Assembly: GCF_014529535.1 (NCBI RefSeq)
Contig: NW_023503972.1
Coordinates: forward strand, 5,270,001-5,334,000
Reading direction: 5' to 3'
Source: Bradysia coprophila
Lineage: Eukaryota; Arthropoda; Insecta; Diptera; Sciaridae
Length of the DNA: 64,000 nucleotides
The notes below the pieces were generated by a model. That model was not told where the DNA came from. It worked only from the letters and a program-made list of their open reading frames with translations, and did not search any database. Both the position numbers and the translations under genes were made by a program. The first letter of the stretch is position 1. Each line of letters begins with the position of its first letter. Below are positions 12,220-26,400 of the stretch, piece after piece.

Positions 12220-12712
12220 CCTAAGATAATTTTGTCCAAATTTGCATTTATGCTCGGGTGACACAGTCTACCGAAATGGAGAATACGGTGTGTGGAATTT
12301 ATTTCTTTGGCAGACCTTTGCAATACACAAATTTTTTCACAAAAACAATGATAACAAAATAACACGGCAAGAAGGGAACACTTTCAGCGATTAAAACGTC
12401 TATCGTGAAACCACTCTTCTTAGAAATTGCAGTTCTCATGGTCTAGGTGTATGTAACGGGTATAACCTGTCGCATAAATTATAGTTTTTTGAATTGTTCA
12501 CGAATTTCAATTATTTTGTGAACGATTTGGCGCGTGTGCAAATTATATGTATCCGTGGTATCCAGGATACCAGGAAATTTCTGAAAATTTTTTTGGATAC
12601 CAGGAAATCGAATTATAGCTACACAAACCAGCGGGAAATGTATGTAGCGTGAAGTCTCTTTTACATTTTTCTATACCGGGAAATCTTGACTACCGGATAC
12701 CGGGAAGAAATG

Positions 12713-13051
12713 GTTATTTGTGTACCTGTTTTGGACGATTGATTTTAAACCGTCCCAAACAGGTGCACATGTAAGTTTTCATGCAAAGGGCCGGAAACCC
12801 GAGAAAATTCGAAAAATTGCCCTCATTTTCGGCCCCGAAGCATGAAAACATAATTTTCATGTGTCGGGGCCGAAAATGAGGGAGTTTCGATATTTTTCTC
12901 AGGTTTTCGACCCCTTACATGAAAATTTTTTTGAGTATCTGTTTTGGACGATTGATTTTAGGCACTTTCACATGTAGCCCTCACTTCGTTCGGGCTACAA
13001 CAAGCGAAATTGCCTAAAAACAATCGTCCAAAACAGATACACAAATAACTA
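12713..13051. repeat. TIR element with GC-rich palindromic core
   Basis: Terminal inverted repeats of about 38 bases contain GTTTTGGACGATTG and its complement. The interior holds a hairpin in which CCCTCATTTTCGGCCCCG pairs with CGGGGCCGAAAATGAGGG. A second internal copy of the terminal motif occurs near 12940. Part of the core, from TCATGTGTCGGGGCCG onward, recurs at 59448-59540. The preceding stretch 12220-12712 has no gene, only GGATACCAGGAAAT-type short repeats near 12565-12700. Confidence 0.75.
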
Positions 13052-13210
13052 TTTGATTGCTGTTGCTCATTGTTGTTCCTGAGGAATCAATCTACGGTTC
13101 ATTATACGGTGTTAAAGTAGATAATACAAAAGAATCTGACAGCAGAGCCCGAGATCGAACAATAGATTGTCGTTTCGCCATCTCTCTCACTTAAACACTC
13201 TATACTACTC

Positions 13211-14003
13211 TGTTATACTCTGAATTATACTCCGCCCTACGATGATAGGTGCCAGTTGATTGGTGTGGAGAGGCTTTTGCGGAGGAGGCTGAACTTGTGC
13301 GCTATTTTTGCCTTTGATGTTCTGCGCGGTAAGTTAGACGCACCCGCTTTAGCATCGAGATTGAACTGGAGTGTCCCGGTTAGGCAGTCGCGGAATATCG
13401 GCGGTTTGCGTCTAGAAAGGCATCGTACGAACTATGGCCAGTTTGAACCATTGAATGACGTGGCTAGAACGTTTAATTTGTTTGCTGCTTTTTATGACGA
13501 TGATGTTTCCAGAAGTGTGTTTCGTAAGAGAGTGAAGTCGGCAATTTTATCGAACGAAGTAATGAGAAGGAACGGATTTATTTTGACGTTAGACTGATTT
13601 ATATTTACTCTTTTGACCTGACTTAACAATCATGTTAATTTCTTCTTTTTATTTTGTTTCATTGATCGTTCGAGTTGGCAGTTCTCACGTCAATTGCGTT
13701 GGAACGACATTGTGGAGCCGTGTGATATGCGTCATTCGATTTCTGAGGACGTCTTTAATTTAACCAACTTTCATTGGTGGCATACAAGGCAGAGGGCAGA
13801 TGAGGTTCCGACGGGTCGACTGGGCCAACATGGCTGCTTCCGGTTCTGCCTTTTCAGTCATTTCACCGTAATGCTGTGACTGAGCTGTAATGTTATTGAC
13901 GAACTACCGAGATGATATGTACGAATATTGTTGTGATTTGAGCCAGTAGGTTTTTGTCTACCGTTGGCTTTTGTAAAAATTAAATTAAATTAAATTAAAT
14001 TAC
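13211..14003 (+). pseudogene. 5'-truncated non-LTR retrotransposon (Jockey-like), end of ORF2 and 3' tail
   Basis: An open frame ending at 13597 matches the C-terminal tail of insect non-LTR reverse-transcriptase ORFs. It has PPYDDRCQLIGVERLLRRR near its start, then LRGKLDAPALASRLNW, and later HRTNYGQFEPLND, the usual 'RTNYG..EPL' signature. The polymerase and endonuclease parts are absent, as expected for 5' truncation at insertion. About 380 bases of 3' UTR follow. The copy ends in (AAATT)n at about 13976-14003, a tail repeat typical of this class. The clade is recalled from family pattern and not tested. Confidence 0.85.
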
Positions 14004-14409
14004 AGTTCTTTTGGCAAAATTTCGAATTGTTTACAACAAATTAAAAGGAATTGAACTTTCGACAATTTATCCTTGACGTACCATTTTTTTGCTAACAGTA
14101 GAAAATGGCCGACCGAGTCTCAACCCATCGACTCGACACTTACAGAACGTACCATACCACTGGGCCAGCTGTTTCTCATAAGGCCATTTTTATCTGACTT
14201 GAACGATAATCTCGGTGTTATGCCTCTAGGGCAAATTTGTTTATCTCAATATATCTGTTCTCGGCAGATAAAATAGCGTATGCACCTCTGTCCTTAATGT
14301 TTATTTTGACTATCATCGAGGAAAGTGAGTCAATTTAAAAACATAACCTTTAAAATTTATAAATAATTTATTTATTTTCGACCCTTTTTTATTTTGACGA
14401 TTTGCAAGT

Positions 14410-14680
14410 ACTTGCAATTACCTTTCTAATGACACCCCACACGACCATGTACGTTTTGTATACCTCGAGAAATTTCTGTAAGAAAAGTGTAAATTTTCAG
14501 TCTTTTTCGGTTGAAAGCTTCAACTGCACATATCACAGTGTGGATGAATTTCAAATCCAATAAGACCCTATTTGCCCCGAAAGTACATGCAACTACCTTT
14601 CTAATGACACCCCAAACGGCCCTGAACGGCTCGTGTAACTGGAGAAATTTTTGTAAGAAAAGTTTTCGGTTTTTGATCAC
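14410..14680. repeat. Two direct repeats of about 175 bp
   Basis: The phrase CCTTTCTAATGACACCCC occurs at 14421 and 14596. It is followed in both places by GAGAAATTT, TTGTAAGAAAAG and similar sequence. The copies are diverged. No ORF or terminal repeats were found. Flanking sequence from 14004 to 16200 otherwise shows no gene. Confidence 0.7.
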
Positions 14681-16202
14681 CTCACACTAGCCACACAAGC
14701 TTCGAAGATTTTTTTGAAAGTGATTTTGGCTTCTAGGGTCGAATACCTTACTGACACACCTACAAATTCCAATGGAAAATGCATCCGATTTCGGTCTGCT
14801 GCTTTTCAGCAGAATCCATCTTTACAGCGAACTGTATTCGGGTTTGATATGCGTTTCGATCTAGATTTACGTATTTGGAGTCTATACCAGGGTTGGTATT
14901 GCTACAACTGGCTTTCAGCAACATGCGCCTTCTATATTCCATGTGACGATCAGACAACATTGTTGTCATAACAAAAGAGTTCACTACTTCAAATAAATAG
15001 TTTTACTTTTTATACAAACGAAAGCATCAGTTTAATTCTAGAATTTTTACCTGTTTCATGAGTGTAAAATCTTTCCTACTACTGTCTAGGCGTGGAAGAA
15101 CAACACACTATATGGATGCAACATGCAACAAACTCTTTTGATTCTGAAAATTTTAGCTGAACGGACTCAATACTTAATGAAGATGTGATACAAGATTTGA
15201 TTGCATTACGGTAGGAGGTTTGTTCTTATAACAGTTGGTCAAGGCTCTACTTCGCTAAGGCATTCGCAAGGAGGGTCATCATTTTTTTTTTCAATCAGTA
15301 TAAGTTGGCACTACCAACTTCATCACTCTTTTCTATTTTCTCCAAAATAAATGCCATCACTGGTGTACTCGGACCCATTCCATCAATCGAAGCAATTTTT
15401 TTCGTCTTTCAAACAAAATTCGCAGTGAAAAGTGTAGCGTACTCTCTTTCGTTTTTTATTGTAATCAAACGGTTCATTTAGAGACACACTATTATACATG
15501 CCGTACAACCAACCATAAATGAAAAGACATAAAATTGATATGAGAAATGCTAACATCGATGAACAGAGGTAAATTCAACGTTAGCTGAGGTAAAGTTGAT
15601 TGGAACACACACCTGTAAAGATTAAAGGTCCAAAGACGCCAAATTTATGTATGTGAACATTCGCAATAATTCAATTCACTTTGTTCCCGCCCATCGGTTT
15701 TAGTGCAATGACCTCTGTGTCGGATAACCACAGCCATAGAAAATTGTAGCGGCGAGTTTATTTTGTAGAACAGCGCAGTCATAGCCGTATTTTTTAAATG
15801 CCGGTTATAATTTCTGTTTTACATATCATAACAGATAGCATAGCACTGCTACTGTAGCAGAGCTGTGCGATAGCAATAAAAATTTCGCAGAGAAAGCAAG
15901 CCCAGATCTATTCTCCTTTGGTCTATCTAAAGCTCATTATCGTATGGCTTGAGAACTCTTAATCCTTGAGGAATCGTAATTTTTGACAATTTAACACTTC
16001 GAACTTCGGAATCCGAAGAGGCGATAGTTTTGGCTGCTACCATAAACTATTCAAGTTGCTTGACTGTATAGTGTGAAAAGGAGAGAGTAACGAGAGCTCT
16101 TCGAGTGGATATGCGTTGCTTTTTTGAACGCTATGAACTTGATCATGCGGATTGTGATACACAGGTGACACATCAGTTTATGTACAAAGAAATCACCAAA
16201 GC

Positions 16203-16475
16203 TGTATGCTGTTGGGGTTGGGGAGGTCACGCTATTTCATTAGATAAAAGAGGAAACTATTCCAATTCCAATGATATTACATGTATAAACGATCATCACG
16301 GCGACGATAATCATCACGAATCTGCGGGACCTCCCCAAGTGACATCCAAGGCTGCTAACTGCGACATTACGCGTTCGACGCCATATATAAACGGACGGAA
16401 CAGCTGTCACGAAGATACAGATACGCGGGCTACATATCAGCGGTTGGTGTACAGTTGATAGAGCCTTGGATAGAA
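16203..16475. repeat. Degenerate family B repeat fragments
   Basis: GGGGAGGTCACG near 16219 and GGGACCTCCCC near 16328 are inverted partners. GATACAGATACGCGGGCTACA near 16415 matches the family B subterminal motif. The order is scrambled compared with the copy at 6110, so this is a rearranged or composite remnant. The open frame across it is a by-product. Confidence 0.5.
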
Positions 16476-16681
16476 TTTTGTTGCGTTTATCTAAACCAGA
16501 TTTCACATAAGGGGATTTTACAATGATGTTACATCCAGATAAATGAAACTAGGGACTAGGCATGGCCAATCGACTGATTACTACAAAAATGAGTGTGAGT
16601 GTAATCCAAGATTTTGAAAGAACAAGTTGATCACGAAGGAGGTGCAGGCGGTGACACACAAATTGTGACAATTTATGCAGG

Positions 16682-16787
16682 TTTTGTTAAACACACTCAT
16701 TACAGATTTTTTGAAATGTCAAAAAACTATTTTTTTTCTTCAAGTTGACATTTCAAACAATGACAATGAGTGTGTTCAACAAAAAGC
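16682..16787. repeat. Hairpin element of about 105 bp
   Basis: GTTAAACACACTCATT and TTGAAATGTCAA on the left pair with TTGACATTTCAAACAATG and AATGAGTGTGTTCAAC on the right, around a T-rich loop. It is probably a small MITE. Confidence 0.6.
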
Positions 16788-16980
16788 ATCTTTTTGTCAA
16801 AATTTCGTGAGTGTCTTAACCTGTTCTTTCAGAACCTTGATGAATTAATCTTCTATATGTCTGTTCCAAGGCCATACGAATTGTCAAATTACTGTCAAAT
16901 TTCATCCATAGAGACATAACCTCATCAATATTTATATATGAAAACCGAGCTCTGTGGATTTGTGCAATGAATGTACAAAC

Positions 16981-17114
16981 CAGATATGGTCTAGGTCTAT
17001 TCATACAAACCGGAGAACATGGCGATTTCATATAAACAACCTCTAATGAGTTTGTTTATATGAAATCGCTATGTCCTCCGCTCCACACAAAATTTGACAT
17101 TCGACCATACCTTG
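16981..17114. repeat. Palindromic MITE, family A, copy 2
   Basis: Shares ends and arms with 5923-6071, including GCGATTTCATATAAAC and its complement GTTTATATGAAATCGC around a ~15-base spacer. The two copies differ by substitutions and a shorter centre here. Confidence 0.75.
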
Positions 17115-20100
17115 TGTTGACGTTCATTGGATTCGTGGTTCGTTCGGCCAGTCAAAATTCGTGTTTACAGTTACTTGGAACAAACCTATACGTTCATTGC
17201 GTTCATTGACATCAGACTGCTGTCTCTCGTGGGTTTAACTTGTTATGCTAGTTTTTGTATTGTCTTAACGTTTAATGCGGCTGTGGTTTAAAGCGTAATA
17301 AATGTCAACTTTGTCGACATATATCAGAGAGGTAAATATCGCGAGAATGTTGTTTGATCAAGTACAACCAAGTTAAAAAAAAGCCTTTTCGTTGATTTTC
17401 TGAGTTTTTATTTCGTAAAATTGCTATATTTACTGCATCAGAAACAATTGTTCCATTTAATAAAAGTGATCGCTTCCAGTCGCATGTAAGTAAACTCGGT
17501 AAATGTGAAACGGGGTTCTTATGTGAATTTATTGTGAAATCTAAAAAATTTTAACCTTTGTGCGGATAGGCACACTAAATTTCTGTCCCGTGTATGTACA
17601 AGACATCATCGTCTTCGGTGTAACCACACAACAAAAAAAAAGCAAAGGACGGATTCAAGTTGTTGAAATGTTTCAGTCTTTTTTTGCCACTTAATAAAAC
17701 CATCATACTCTCGGCATGCGATTCGATAGTTGTGAATTTATTGCATTCCATTCAACGAACCTTTATTGTTTGTGACTCAATAAGGTCTCCTTTTCTTGGT
17801 CTAGTTCCATTCATACCACAAAATTGGGCTTTCTTTTTCCAAGGTTACACCGTCCAATATACTCGTTTCGAATGTGAATTACATTTTTTGTTGTTGCAGA
17901 ACGTGCAGAATGAGTGCATATTGCATATGCAACAACAAAAAAACAACATTTTCTGAATGCAAAACCGTATCGGGTGGTAGTGGGGGATACATATTCGATT
18001 AAGTCAAGCCAGAAAAAGGTACACATTCCATTCGAATGCGAATCAATGGAAACCGAATTCCATATGCATGTTAATCAATGAGATTGATGAACATCCATAA
18101 GTGATGTGTGTGCTAATCATTCGTATATAGTTATGTAGATAACGTGGCGACTTAACCGTTCTTCGGTTCTTCTGATTGAAGTGAGAGAGATTTCTGTTGC
18201 GGTATATGTGTGGTGGATGATGATGATGACAATGATGACAGAATCAATCTGAACCATCTGACTCGCCATCTGATCATTCTCAATCATTGTACAGGTACGT
18301 GTACGACAAATGTACCGAAAATGTTGTTGTCTTTCCATTATCATTGCGATAAAATCTTCTTCTTTTTTTTAATAAGACGAACAAATTCCGGGTTGTAGAC
18401 CACTTGCATAAAAACCTATTCAACATTTCCTTAAGAACAATTTCCACCAGTTCAATCGAACCAATTTCTTTGTCAGCAACCACAAGAAACCATCAATGAG
18501 ACCAAAACAGTAAATTGCTCTCCCATTCAATCAGAATAAATAAGAAATCTCAGGAGTTCACATTGGCAATACACATATAAGTTGTATCAAAACCGAAACC
18601 CGAAAACCAAACACAAAATGTGTGTTCGGTTCATCACGTAGATGACTCTGTTCGTATATTTCAGCTCTACATAAAACAAGTTTTATGATTTTGATACTTT
18701 CCAACACATAAACAAATGCAATAATATAACATAAAGTGAATGAGTCACGTGACCAGTCCAACGACCTTCAGATATGTTGGAAGCTATACGCAACGGCCTT
18801 GCTGTGCGTCACTATTATTCCATATAGAAATTTCATTGGTCGGATAGAGATGGATATCGACTGTTTGAATGGGTTTTTGTTCGAAAATCCAAAGAAGCGC
18901 TACAATACTAACAGTGAGTGAGTGAGGTGTCGTGAGTGTATGGGTTCTCAATTTTTTTTTGAAAAGTTGTTTAGTGGTCGTCGTCGTCGGTTTGTATGAA
19001 TGTAAGATGTAAAGTTTATAAACTAGAAACTCTCGAAGTGTGTAAGATGGCTTTGAATGAAGTTAATTAGACGATTTTGATATATTAGAAAGAAAAACAT
19101 TTTACCCCTGCGTTCGGTTGTGTGGTGTTTATTCGAGTGAATTGGATGCAATAAATCAGCAATAAATATGATGCAACCAGCTGCAGCTTAAGTGCTTTCG
19201 AATTTTGAATGGAACAATCGGTAATGTTTACTGATGCTACGGTGGTAAATCAATCAATAAAATCGCTCCGTACACTGAATGTTGTTTTTTTGTGAGTCAA
19301 AAGTCATTGTTCGTCGTTCCAGACCTATCTACGTGTTGTGCAAAATTTACTATATATTCAATCGCGGAGCCGTCGCGTAGATACCAAAACAGTTTGCGTT
19401 TTACCTTTTGTACACTCGCTCTTTATGGTCGTTTTGTTTCGACGTTTTGCTATTTTTCGTACTGGATGCTGTAGTTGTTGTTGTCGTTGTGTTGCATATC
19501 TGCGTTATTACGCGAATTTTTTAATTTCTGTTTCCACTTTCAAATTCTGGTTACGAAATGTTTCGCGTAATTTTTTTTTGTCTTTTATTGATTCTGCATC
19601 ACGGTATTACCAGCCGTGTTGTGTGATCGGGTGGTGTGTTTTTTTTTTGTTCAGCAATTTTGTTGCACAATTTATGTTAATTGAATTATTGCGCAGAGTT
19701 GAAGCCGGTTCTAGACCAGTTTCAGTTCGAATTTGAACAGTTTGCAAATCCAATTGCCCTGTTATTGGATAACCTGGTGTTAATGTTCGGTATATACTAA
19801 TATGAGACACGCTCCATACATCATGCAATAATAAATTGATGGATACTGGTTCACAAAGAGTCTGTGAGGGTTTTGTGCTACGGATACCTTGACTTGAATT
19901 ATTGACGACGTGCCTTACGTTCAAAGTGTACAATTAGTCTCCAACTTTTCGACGGTTCGACGGTAGGAAGGCTAAATTGACGACGAAATGACAAGTGGTG
20001 TGAAGTATGTGCCAACACTAGTCGTTGTAGTTTCTATTCCAAGGAGTGCGATGTTGTTGTTTTTGAGCTATAAATGGTGCCGAACGGATTTTTACAGTTT

Positions 20101-20407
20101 TTAAGGTCTTTGGAAAGTAAATTTGTAAATTTACGGGACCCATACAGTGACAACGTTCTCTAATCTAATCCCTCACACAGAGCTACTGACCATTAAGGTT
20201 GAAATTTCCCCATCCATGTATCCATCATCCTGAAGATTTATCCAGATAGTTGTTCACTCAGAATGAACGATCAAAATGTAGTTTTCTCCGTCGTCTGCTT
20301 AAAATTGTTTCTTCCCTAACATCTCCTGGATAGCTCACATCTGTACCAACAGGATCCATGTCAACCCATGCACCTATTTCAATTGTTTTCCTTCTTCGTC
20401 ATTTCAG
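17115..20407. other. Region upstream of Hr39, probably promoter and 5' UTR exons
   Basis: There is no protein-coding exon I can support in these 3.3 kb. A polypyrimidine-AG acceptor ends at 20407 (TCGTCATTTCAG), so a 5' UTR exon begins at about 20408 and at least one upstream exon must lie in or beyond this stretch. GATGAT runs near 18216 and T-rich stretches near 19565-19660 are simple sequence. Long open frames at 19292-19736 have Cys/Phe-rich composition without family resemblance. Confidence 0.45.
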
Positions 20408-20412
20408 TTATC

Positions 20413-20430
20413 ATGAGCTCATCATCATAG
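20413..20430 (+). promoter_or_regulatory. Five-codon upstream ORF before the Hr39 start
   Basis: ATGAGCTCATCATCATAG reads Met-Ser-Ser-Ser-Ser-stop and ends 25 bases before the Hr39 ATG at 20456. If the exon starts after the acceptor at 20407, ribosomes scanning the leader meet this ATG first. It could lower or condition translation of the receptor. This is an inference from position. Confidence 0.5.
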
Positions 20431-20455
20431 CGTCAACCGACGTACTTAATCTAAT

Positions 20456-23400
20456 ATGGCTACAACCGGTGGAAGCAACTCAAACGGTTTGACTCGGTCA
20501 AATGTGTCCGTGACCAACATCAACTGTGACACAATTGCATCGGCCGGATCGCAACATGCGACCGCCCCAGTCGGCCAATCAAATAATAATTATTTCAACA
20601 ATGCCGGCGGAATTCGAATATGTGTGCCAAAAATGGAAAACGAATCGGACGAATCAGAGACTGAACTAACGAATATCGAACAAACAGCCAAGGTGAATCT
20701 GCGCATGAACGAAACGAATGCACAGGGTCCGAGACCGATGTCATGGGAAGGTGAATTGTCCGAAGTCGAGGAAAGTCTGGACAACGAAAATGGTGCCAAT
20801 GTGGAAACGATACACGCCGTTTCGTTTGCGAATACGATTAGTGGTAATCATACTAGTGCAACGCCGCCGAATAACATACCCGTAATATCGGTGAATTCCA
20901 AGAATTCGAATATTAAGCGGGAAAATGAGCCACAAGTTCCTAATGCTTTGTTCGCTTCCAATAAGAAACTAATTCCGGATCTGGCCAATATAAAATTCGA
21001 ATCGGGCCTGTCCGATCTGAATGTTGTGATGAATTCGCCGTTATTGGCCCGATCGAAAAGCAATCTGATTCCGGCGAATCCGAGTCCCGATTCAGCAATT
21101 CATTCGATTTATACGCACAGTTCGCCCGGACAATCACCGTTGACGGCCCGGCACGCATCGTACACACCCTCACTGAGCCGAAACAATAGTGACGCATCGC
21201 ACAGCAGTTGCTATTCGTACAGCTCGGAATTCAGTCCGACACATTCACCGATTCAAGGACGGCATCAAATCTACAGTAACGGATTCAATGGTTCACCGCT
21301 ACACCATTCCGTTCTGTATCGACCGATAATCGACAGTGAAAATGGGGCTCGGGCAATGGCCCAAGAAGACAATATTTTAGAGAACGAATCAATTCCATCG
21401 CCGGGAATTTCGAGACAGCAATTGATCAATAGGTAAACCGTTGTGCTATGAGGGAACTTTTTGCAAAATTAATTTTTTTTGTTCTCCCTCAGTCCGTGCC
21501 CAATTTGTGGTGACAAAATATCCGGCTTCCATTACGGAATATTTTCATGTGAATCGTGCAAGGGATTCTTCAAGCGTACGGTGCAAAATCGAAAAAATTA
21601 CGTATGTCTCCGCGGAGCTGCGTGTCCCGTCACAATATCAACGCGTAAAAAGTGTCCCGCCTGTCGCTTCGAGAAATGTCTGCAGCGTGGTATGAAACTG
21701 GAAGCGATACGTGAAGATCGGACACGAGGTGGCCGATCAACATATCAGTGTTCGTACACATTTCCGAATTTGCCGCCAGTGACCAATTCCGAGTCTACGA
21801 ATTATTCGGCAACGAGCAGTCGCATGACGAATGAGACATCGTTTAAGACTGAGAGTGTCGATAGTAAAGTGTATCAGAATCAACGGGTGGTGCCAACGTT
21901 ATTGCAGGTAATTTTAATTTGCGTTTCACAAGCGAAAGGGGGAAGTGGAAATGGGTGCGCGGAGTAAAGTATTTTCCAGTGAAATCGGTGACTCAGTTTA
22001 GGAAATTTGGTGGTTGTCGGTGTTGTTCAATGTGTATAAAGCACTGAAGGTAATGAACATTTTTCGGCAGACCACAAAACCCATTTTTTTTTTATTGAAT
22101 TCAAGTGCAACGCCACATTTTGTTCGGTGTAGCACTAACGATTTTCATAGAATTGATGGAACGTGCTGCCCGAATGTTGAAAAATATCAAAATTTCTATA
22201 GAAATCGTAATGTATGGAAGTGAATGTGTTCTCCATTCGAATTCGTCCGAAAATTGAGGTCTGTGTGTTTTTGCGGATTCTCAATGCCTTCGGGTGTAGT
22301 TGGGTAGTCCCGTTACATACGATATTGAAGTGACATTCAGTGATAGTGACCCAAAAACGCCCCACTCTTATCGCGTCTTCAATTGTTACTTAAATCGCTG
22401 ACGATAGAACCAGTGGTGATGGAGAGCAACGAATGTATATTTTCATCGAAACAGAACTTCCTCATTTCTGTATTTGCCTGTGATTTATCCTTATCGAGAT
22501 GAACAACATGCGAAATTGACTGACCAAAGTGCGAACCTATCAAGTAGGTCATCAAACTGTTGCTTTTTATCTGACAAATTTACCGATAAAGTCGCTAAAT
22601 TTCTTCGTAGTAGAACAGAGAGAAATATAGAGCAGCGGACCGGCCGCTACGGATGTGTTGTGTAATCTTATCACTTGACACACATAAGAAATTGTTGACA
22701 AACAATGAAATTGGACGAACTATTTTCGGACTATTTTCGAGAGCATATTTCAATGCACAGTTCCTCACCCCTCACCCCATACACAAACAACATACGCGCT
22801 TTAGAGCTAGTATGATTCTAGTATATCAAACCTGGAGTCAAGTAAATAACTTGCCGCCTTTTGTAGACTTGTTATCTTTCGTTAACTAAGCCTCTTCAGT
22901 TGACATCCACACTAATCAAGATAGACCGATAGTCCAAGTGCATACCAATACCTCATAATACTACGGTTTGCCATATTAGTACACAAAGACGTAAAATGTT
23001 TATGGTCAAAGGCACTTTGGTATTTAAGCACTAGGAAGACCCTCAGCTTGCATCACAAAGCCACCGGATTGATGTCAAATTGGAGGTATTGGTGCCACAT
23101 GAATAATTAAATTTAAAAATAAAATTTTGGTATACTGGCCGGCGTACCCGACAAATTAAAAACTCGAAGGTTTCACTCATGACGGCGGTCTTGCTATTTT
23201 ATTTTTTGAATTTCATGTTTCATTTCGGCAGCAAATTATTAGTTTCTTCACAAAGTTAGTTGGATAGTTATAGCGTCATACGGGTTCTTCTGGCGCTTTA
23301 AAGCGACTAAAATCATTTTTTAGGTTACAAGATAAATGGGGTAACCGATACTTAAGTAATCTGTACGTCAACACAAAGCCAAAAAAAAAATCGCCATCAC

Positions 23401-26400
23401 AAAACTACCTCCAACAAGATAATGCATCAGATGCTCGAATTAACACAATTTACATTTCTCTCCTTTTTGTGTACTGCAGGAAATAATGGATGTTGAACAC
23501 CTGTGGCATTTCACCGAGAGCGAACTAAATCGTTTGAATCAAGCGCCATCATCAACGCCCAGTGGTAATTTAGCAGCGAATCCATTATTAGCTAGTGCCG
23601 GTCTTGCGAATGGTGACAATTCCAATCCCGACCTGATAGCGAATTTGTGCAATGTGGCCGATCACCGTCTGTACAAAATTGTGAAATGGTGCAAAAGCCT
23701 GCCGTTATTCAAGCACATCTCGGTTCGTTTGCTTATACACTTAGGGATTGTGTTCGAGTTGCTGAATTTCTGTTTTCAGATTGATGACCAGATAAGTTTA
23801 CTGATCAATTCGTGGTGTGAACTGTTGCTGTTTTCGTGTTGTTTTCGTTCGGTGTCAACGCCCGGCGAAGTGCTTATCTCGTTGGGCAAATCAATAAATT
23901 TGGATCAGGCGAAAACAAATGGATTGCAGGTAAGATGTTGCGGGCGAATCACATTTTTCACTCAGTTGATTCACCAATGGAACCTTCTACACCATTTCAG
24001 GCGTGCATCGAACGAATGTTAAACCTAACCGATCATTTGCGACGGCTGAGAGTTGACAAATACGAGTACATTGCAATGAAAGTGATAGTTCTGCTGCAAT
24101 CTGGTAAGTTGAAATCCGAATTCCGCATGCGGTGGAGTGTTCAAAACGTGTTAATTCATTGGCGAATTTTCAGACACATCTGATTTACGGGAACCGGAAA
24201 AGGTATGTGCCAGCCAAGAGAAAGCTTTACAAGCGCTACAACAGTACACATTATCACACTATCCGGAATCGCCATCGAAATTTGGTGAACTGCTACTACG
24301 CATTCCTGAACTGCAGCGAACTTGCCAGGTATGTTGAATTGTCAAAACTGTCGCCAAGTGTGTACGTATTCAGTTGGTACTATGCTATCACTCAGATACG
24401 TCCGATGTCTCAGAGGTGTGCCTCTCTAATCAATTAAGGTAGTCTAGTCTAGTCACATTGAAAATATGGAGACAACGGATGACCTAATTCCGAGAAGGAA
24501 ACCGCCGGCTTTAAAGTTTTCCTTTTTTCACGGTTCGCTTCCATTTTCGTGGTCTTAATGAATCCAACCCGTTGTTCCCTACTTTTCATAAATTATCCTT
24601 GAGGTTGGTTGCCTCAAATAAAGAGACCTTACGTTGATAATCATCCCGTTGTTGATATCGATTAAGATTCAATCGATCCAAGTCAGCCGCACGACTACAT
24701 TTGTCGAACAGATCTCACCGACCTAGTGATACGAATATCGGAAGCATTTCTGCACAGTTTCAGCCAGTTTTCAGCGGAATTTAGGAGTTTAGGATCACTG
24801 TCGGAATCCAGTGTACAAAAATTGTATAATTCACTGAGCAATTACAACTTATTTCACATCAAAAACCAAACTGAAGTTGCATCGATAAGACCTAAATGCT
24901 GCGTTTTCCATTGCGAAACGATATTACAATGGAAAATGTAGCACAATTGTCAGCCTCAGCAAAATTGCTCATCTGTCGTCAGCTTAAACAGAACTCACAT
25001 TGGCACCTTTGCAGGTTTTGTTTTGTGGCCGTAAGTTTCGTAAGCTTCGTGGAAATTATCTCAAATTCGTACTGGAATATCCCTAAAAATCTTGCAAGAA
25101 TTTTTCCTACTTTTCGTGGGAGAGAGTTCTCCCACTTGAGCAGATAATGGAACGACCAAATAAGCTGCTCTGTCAGCATAGTTATTAGTAGAGCTAGCTA
25201 TTACCCATACACGCATTTAAACATCAACCATTAAGGACTGTCACAAAAAATCAAAGAAAATCTACGGCCAACGCGGTTCACATTTAATCTATAAATTTTG
25301 GTTGATCTGGTTCGTTAATAACGTAACTTCCTCTAGAGCAAAAAATTAGGGTATCGTTAGGGCAGCGTTAGAAATCAAAAGCGTGCAAGTAGAGCAATGA
25401 GACGGCGCTAAATTTTTACATTTTTGACCTATGTGCATGAATATTAGGGTGTAGCGTTTTGACGAAAGTATTTTGTTTTTTAAGGCCTGCGGGTAGGTTC
25501 GATGCAGAATGGTCCACTGAACACGAAAATACAAAAAAAAAAAAAAAATAATTTTGAAGTTCGAAACTCCCATGCGTTTTTCTGGAAACCGACTTTTTTG
25601 GTCTCAAAGCCATAGTGAGATTAATTCTGCCGGCTGTGTGGAAATAGTTATTTATCTACCAAGGTAGGTATGAAGGTATTTTTTCGCACTAGATGTCGAT
25701 TGTCGACCCGAGACGAAGCCGAGGTCGACAAGACGTCGTGTGCGAAAAAATACCTTCATACCTACCTTGGTAGATACAACGTTTTTCGCAATTTCGGGCC
25801 ATATCGAGTAGTCAATGCTCAGTATTAGTATGTACGCTTCAACAATACGTTCGGTATAATCAAGGCTGTATACTTGGGGAGGTCACGCAGATACAGATAC
25901 GCGGGTTACACACCACTGGATGCATGGAAAGGTGATGATTATGGACCGGAATTGCGAAAAATATATCTTAAGTGTATATGGTAATTAATCGTAGAGACCG
26001 TGGCTTCAATTTGGCATACTTAAAAATTTTAAAAAAAGATTGAGTCACCGTTGAACAATTACAAAAAGTGTTCCCGACCATGACTTTTTCAGAATTTTTT
26101 TGGATTTAAAACTTTCTAAAATATGTGACTGGAAAGGAATATAGTCGTGTCATAGCTCATTTTAAAGGCAATTTTAAGAGCTTTCAAACGAATATAGATT
26201 CGACGTAAAGATTCACCGAGTTGCTGATTCGATGACCTTCTAGTGTGTAGAAAATGGTACGAGAAAAACCATTTTTTTTTAATTTGTCACAGAATTTATG
26301 CAAAAACGGTTCCAAATTGTTCTCAGTATTGCTGGCGGTTATAATGCAGCACTTTTTGTAATTGTTCAACGGTGACTCAATTTTTTTTTAATTTTTAAGT

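Noticed and set aside
12220-12264. Longer N-terminus for the ZAD protein
   Set aside because: The upstream in-frame start is GTG; the first ATG is at 12219, close before the ZAD cysteines.
19292-19736. Open frames of 60 and 132 codons upstream of Hr39
   Set aside because: They overlap in different frames, have runs of Cys, Phe and Arg from T-rich DNA, and show no family pattern; at most they lie in a 5' UTR exon.
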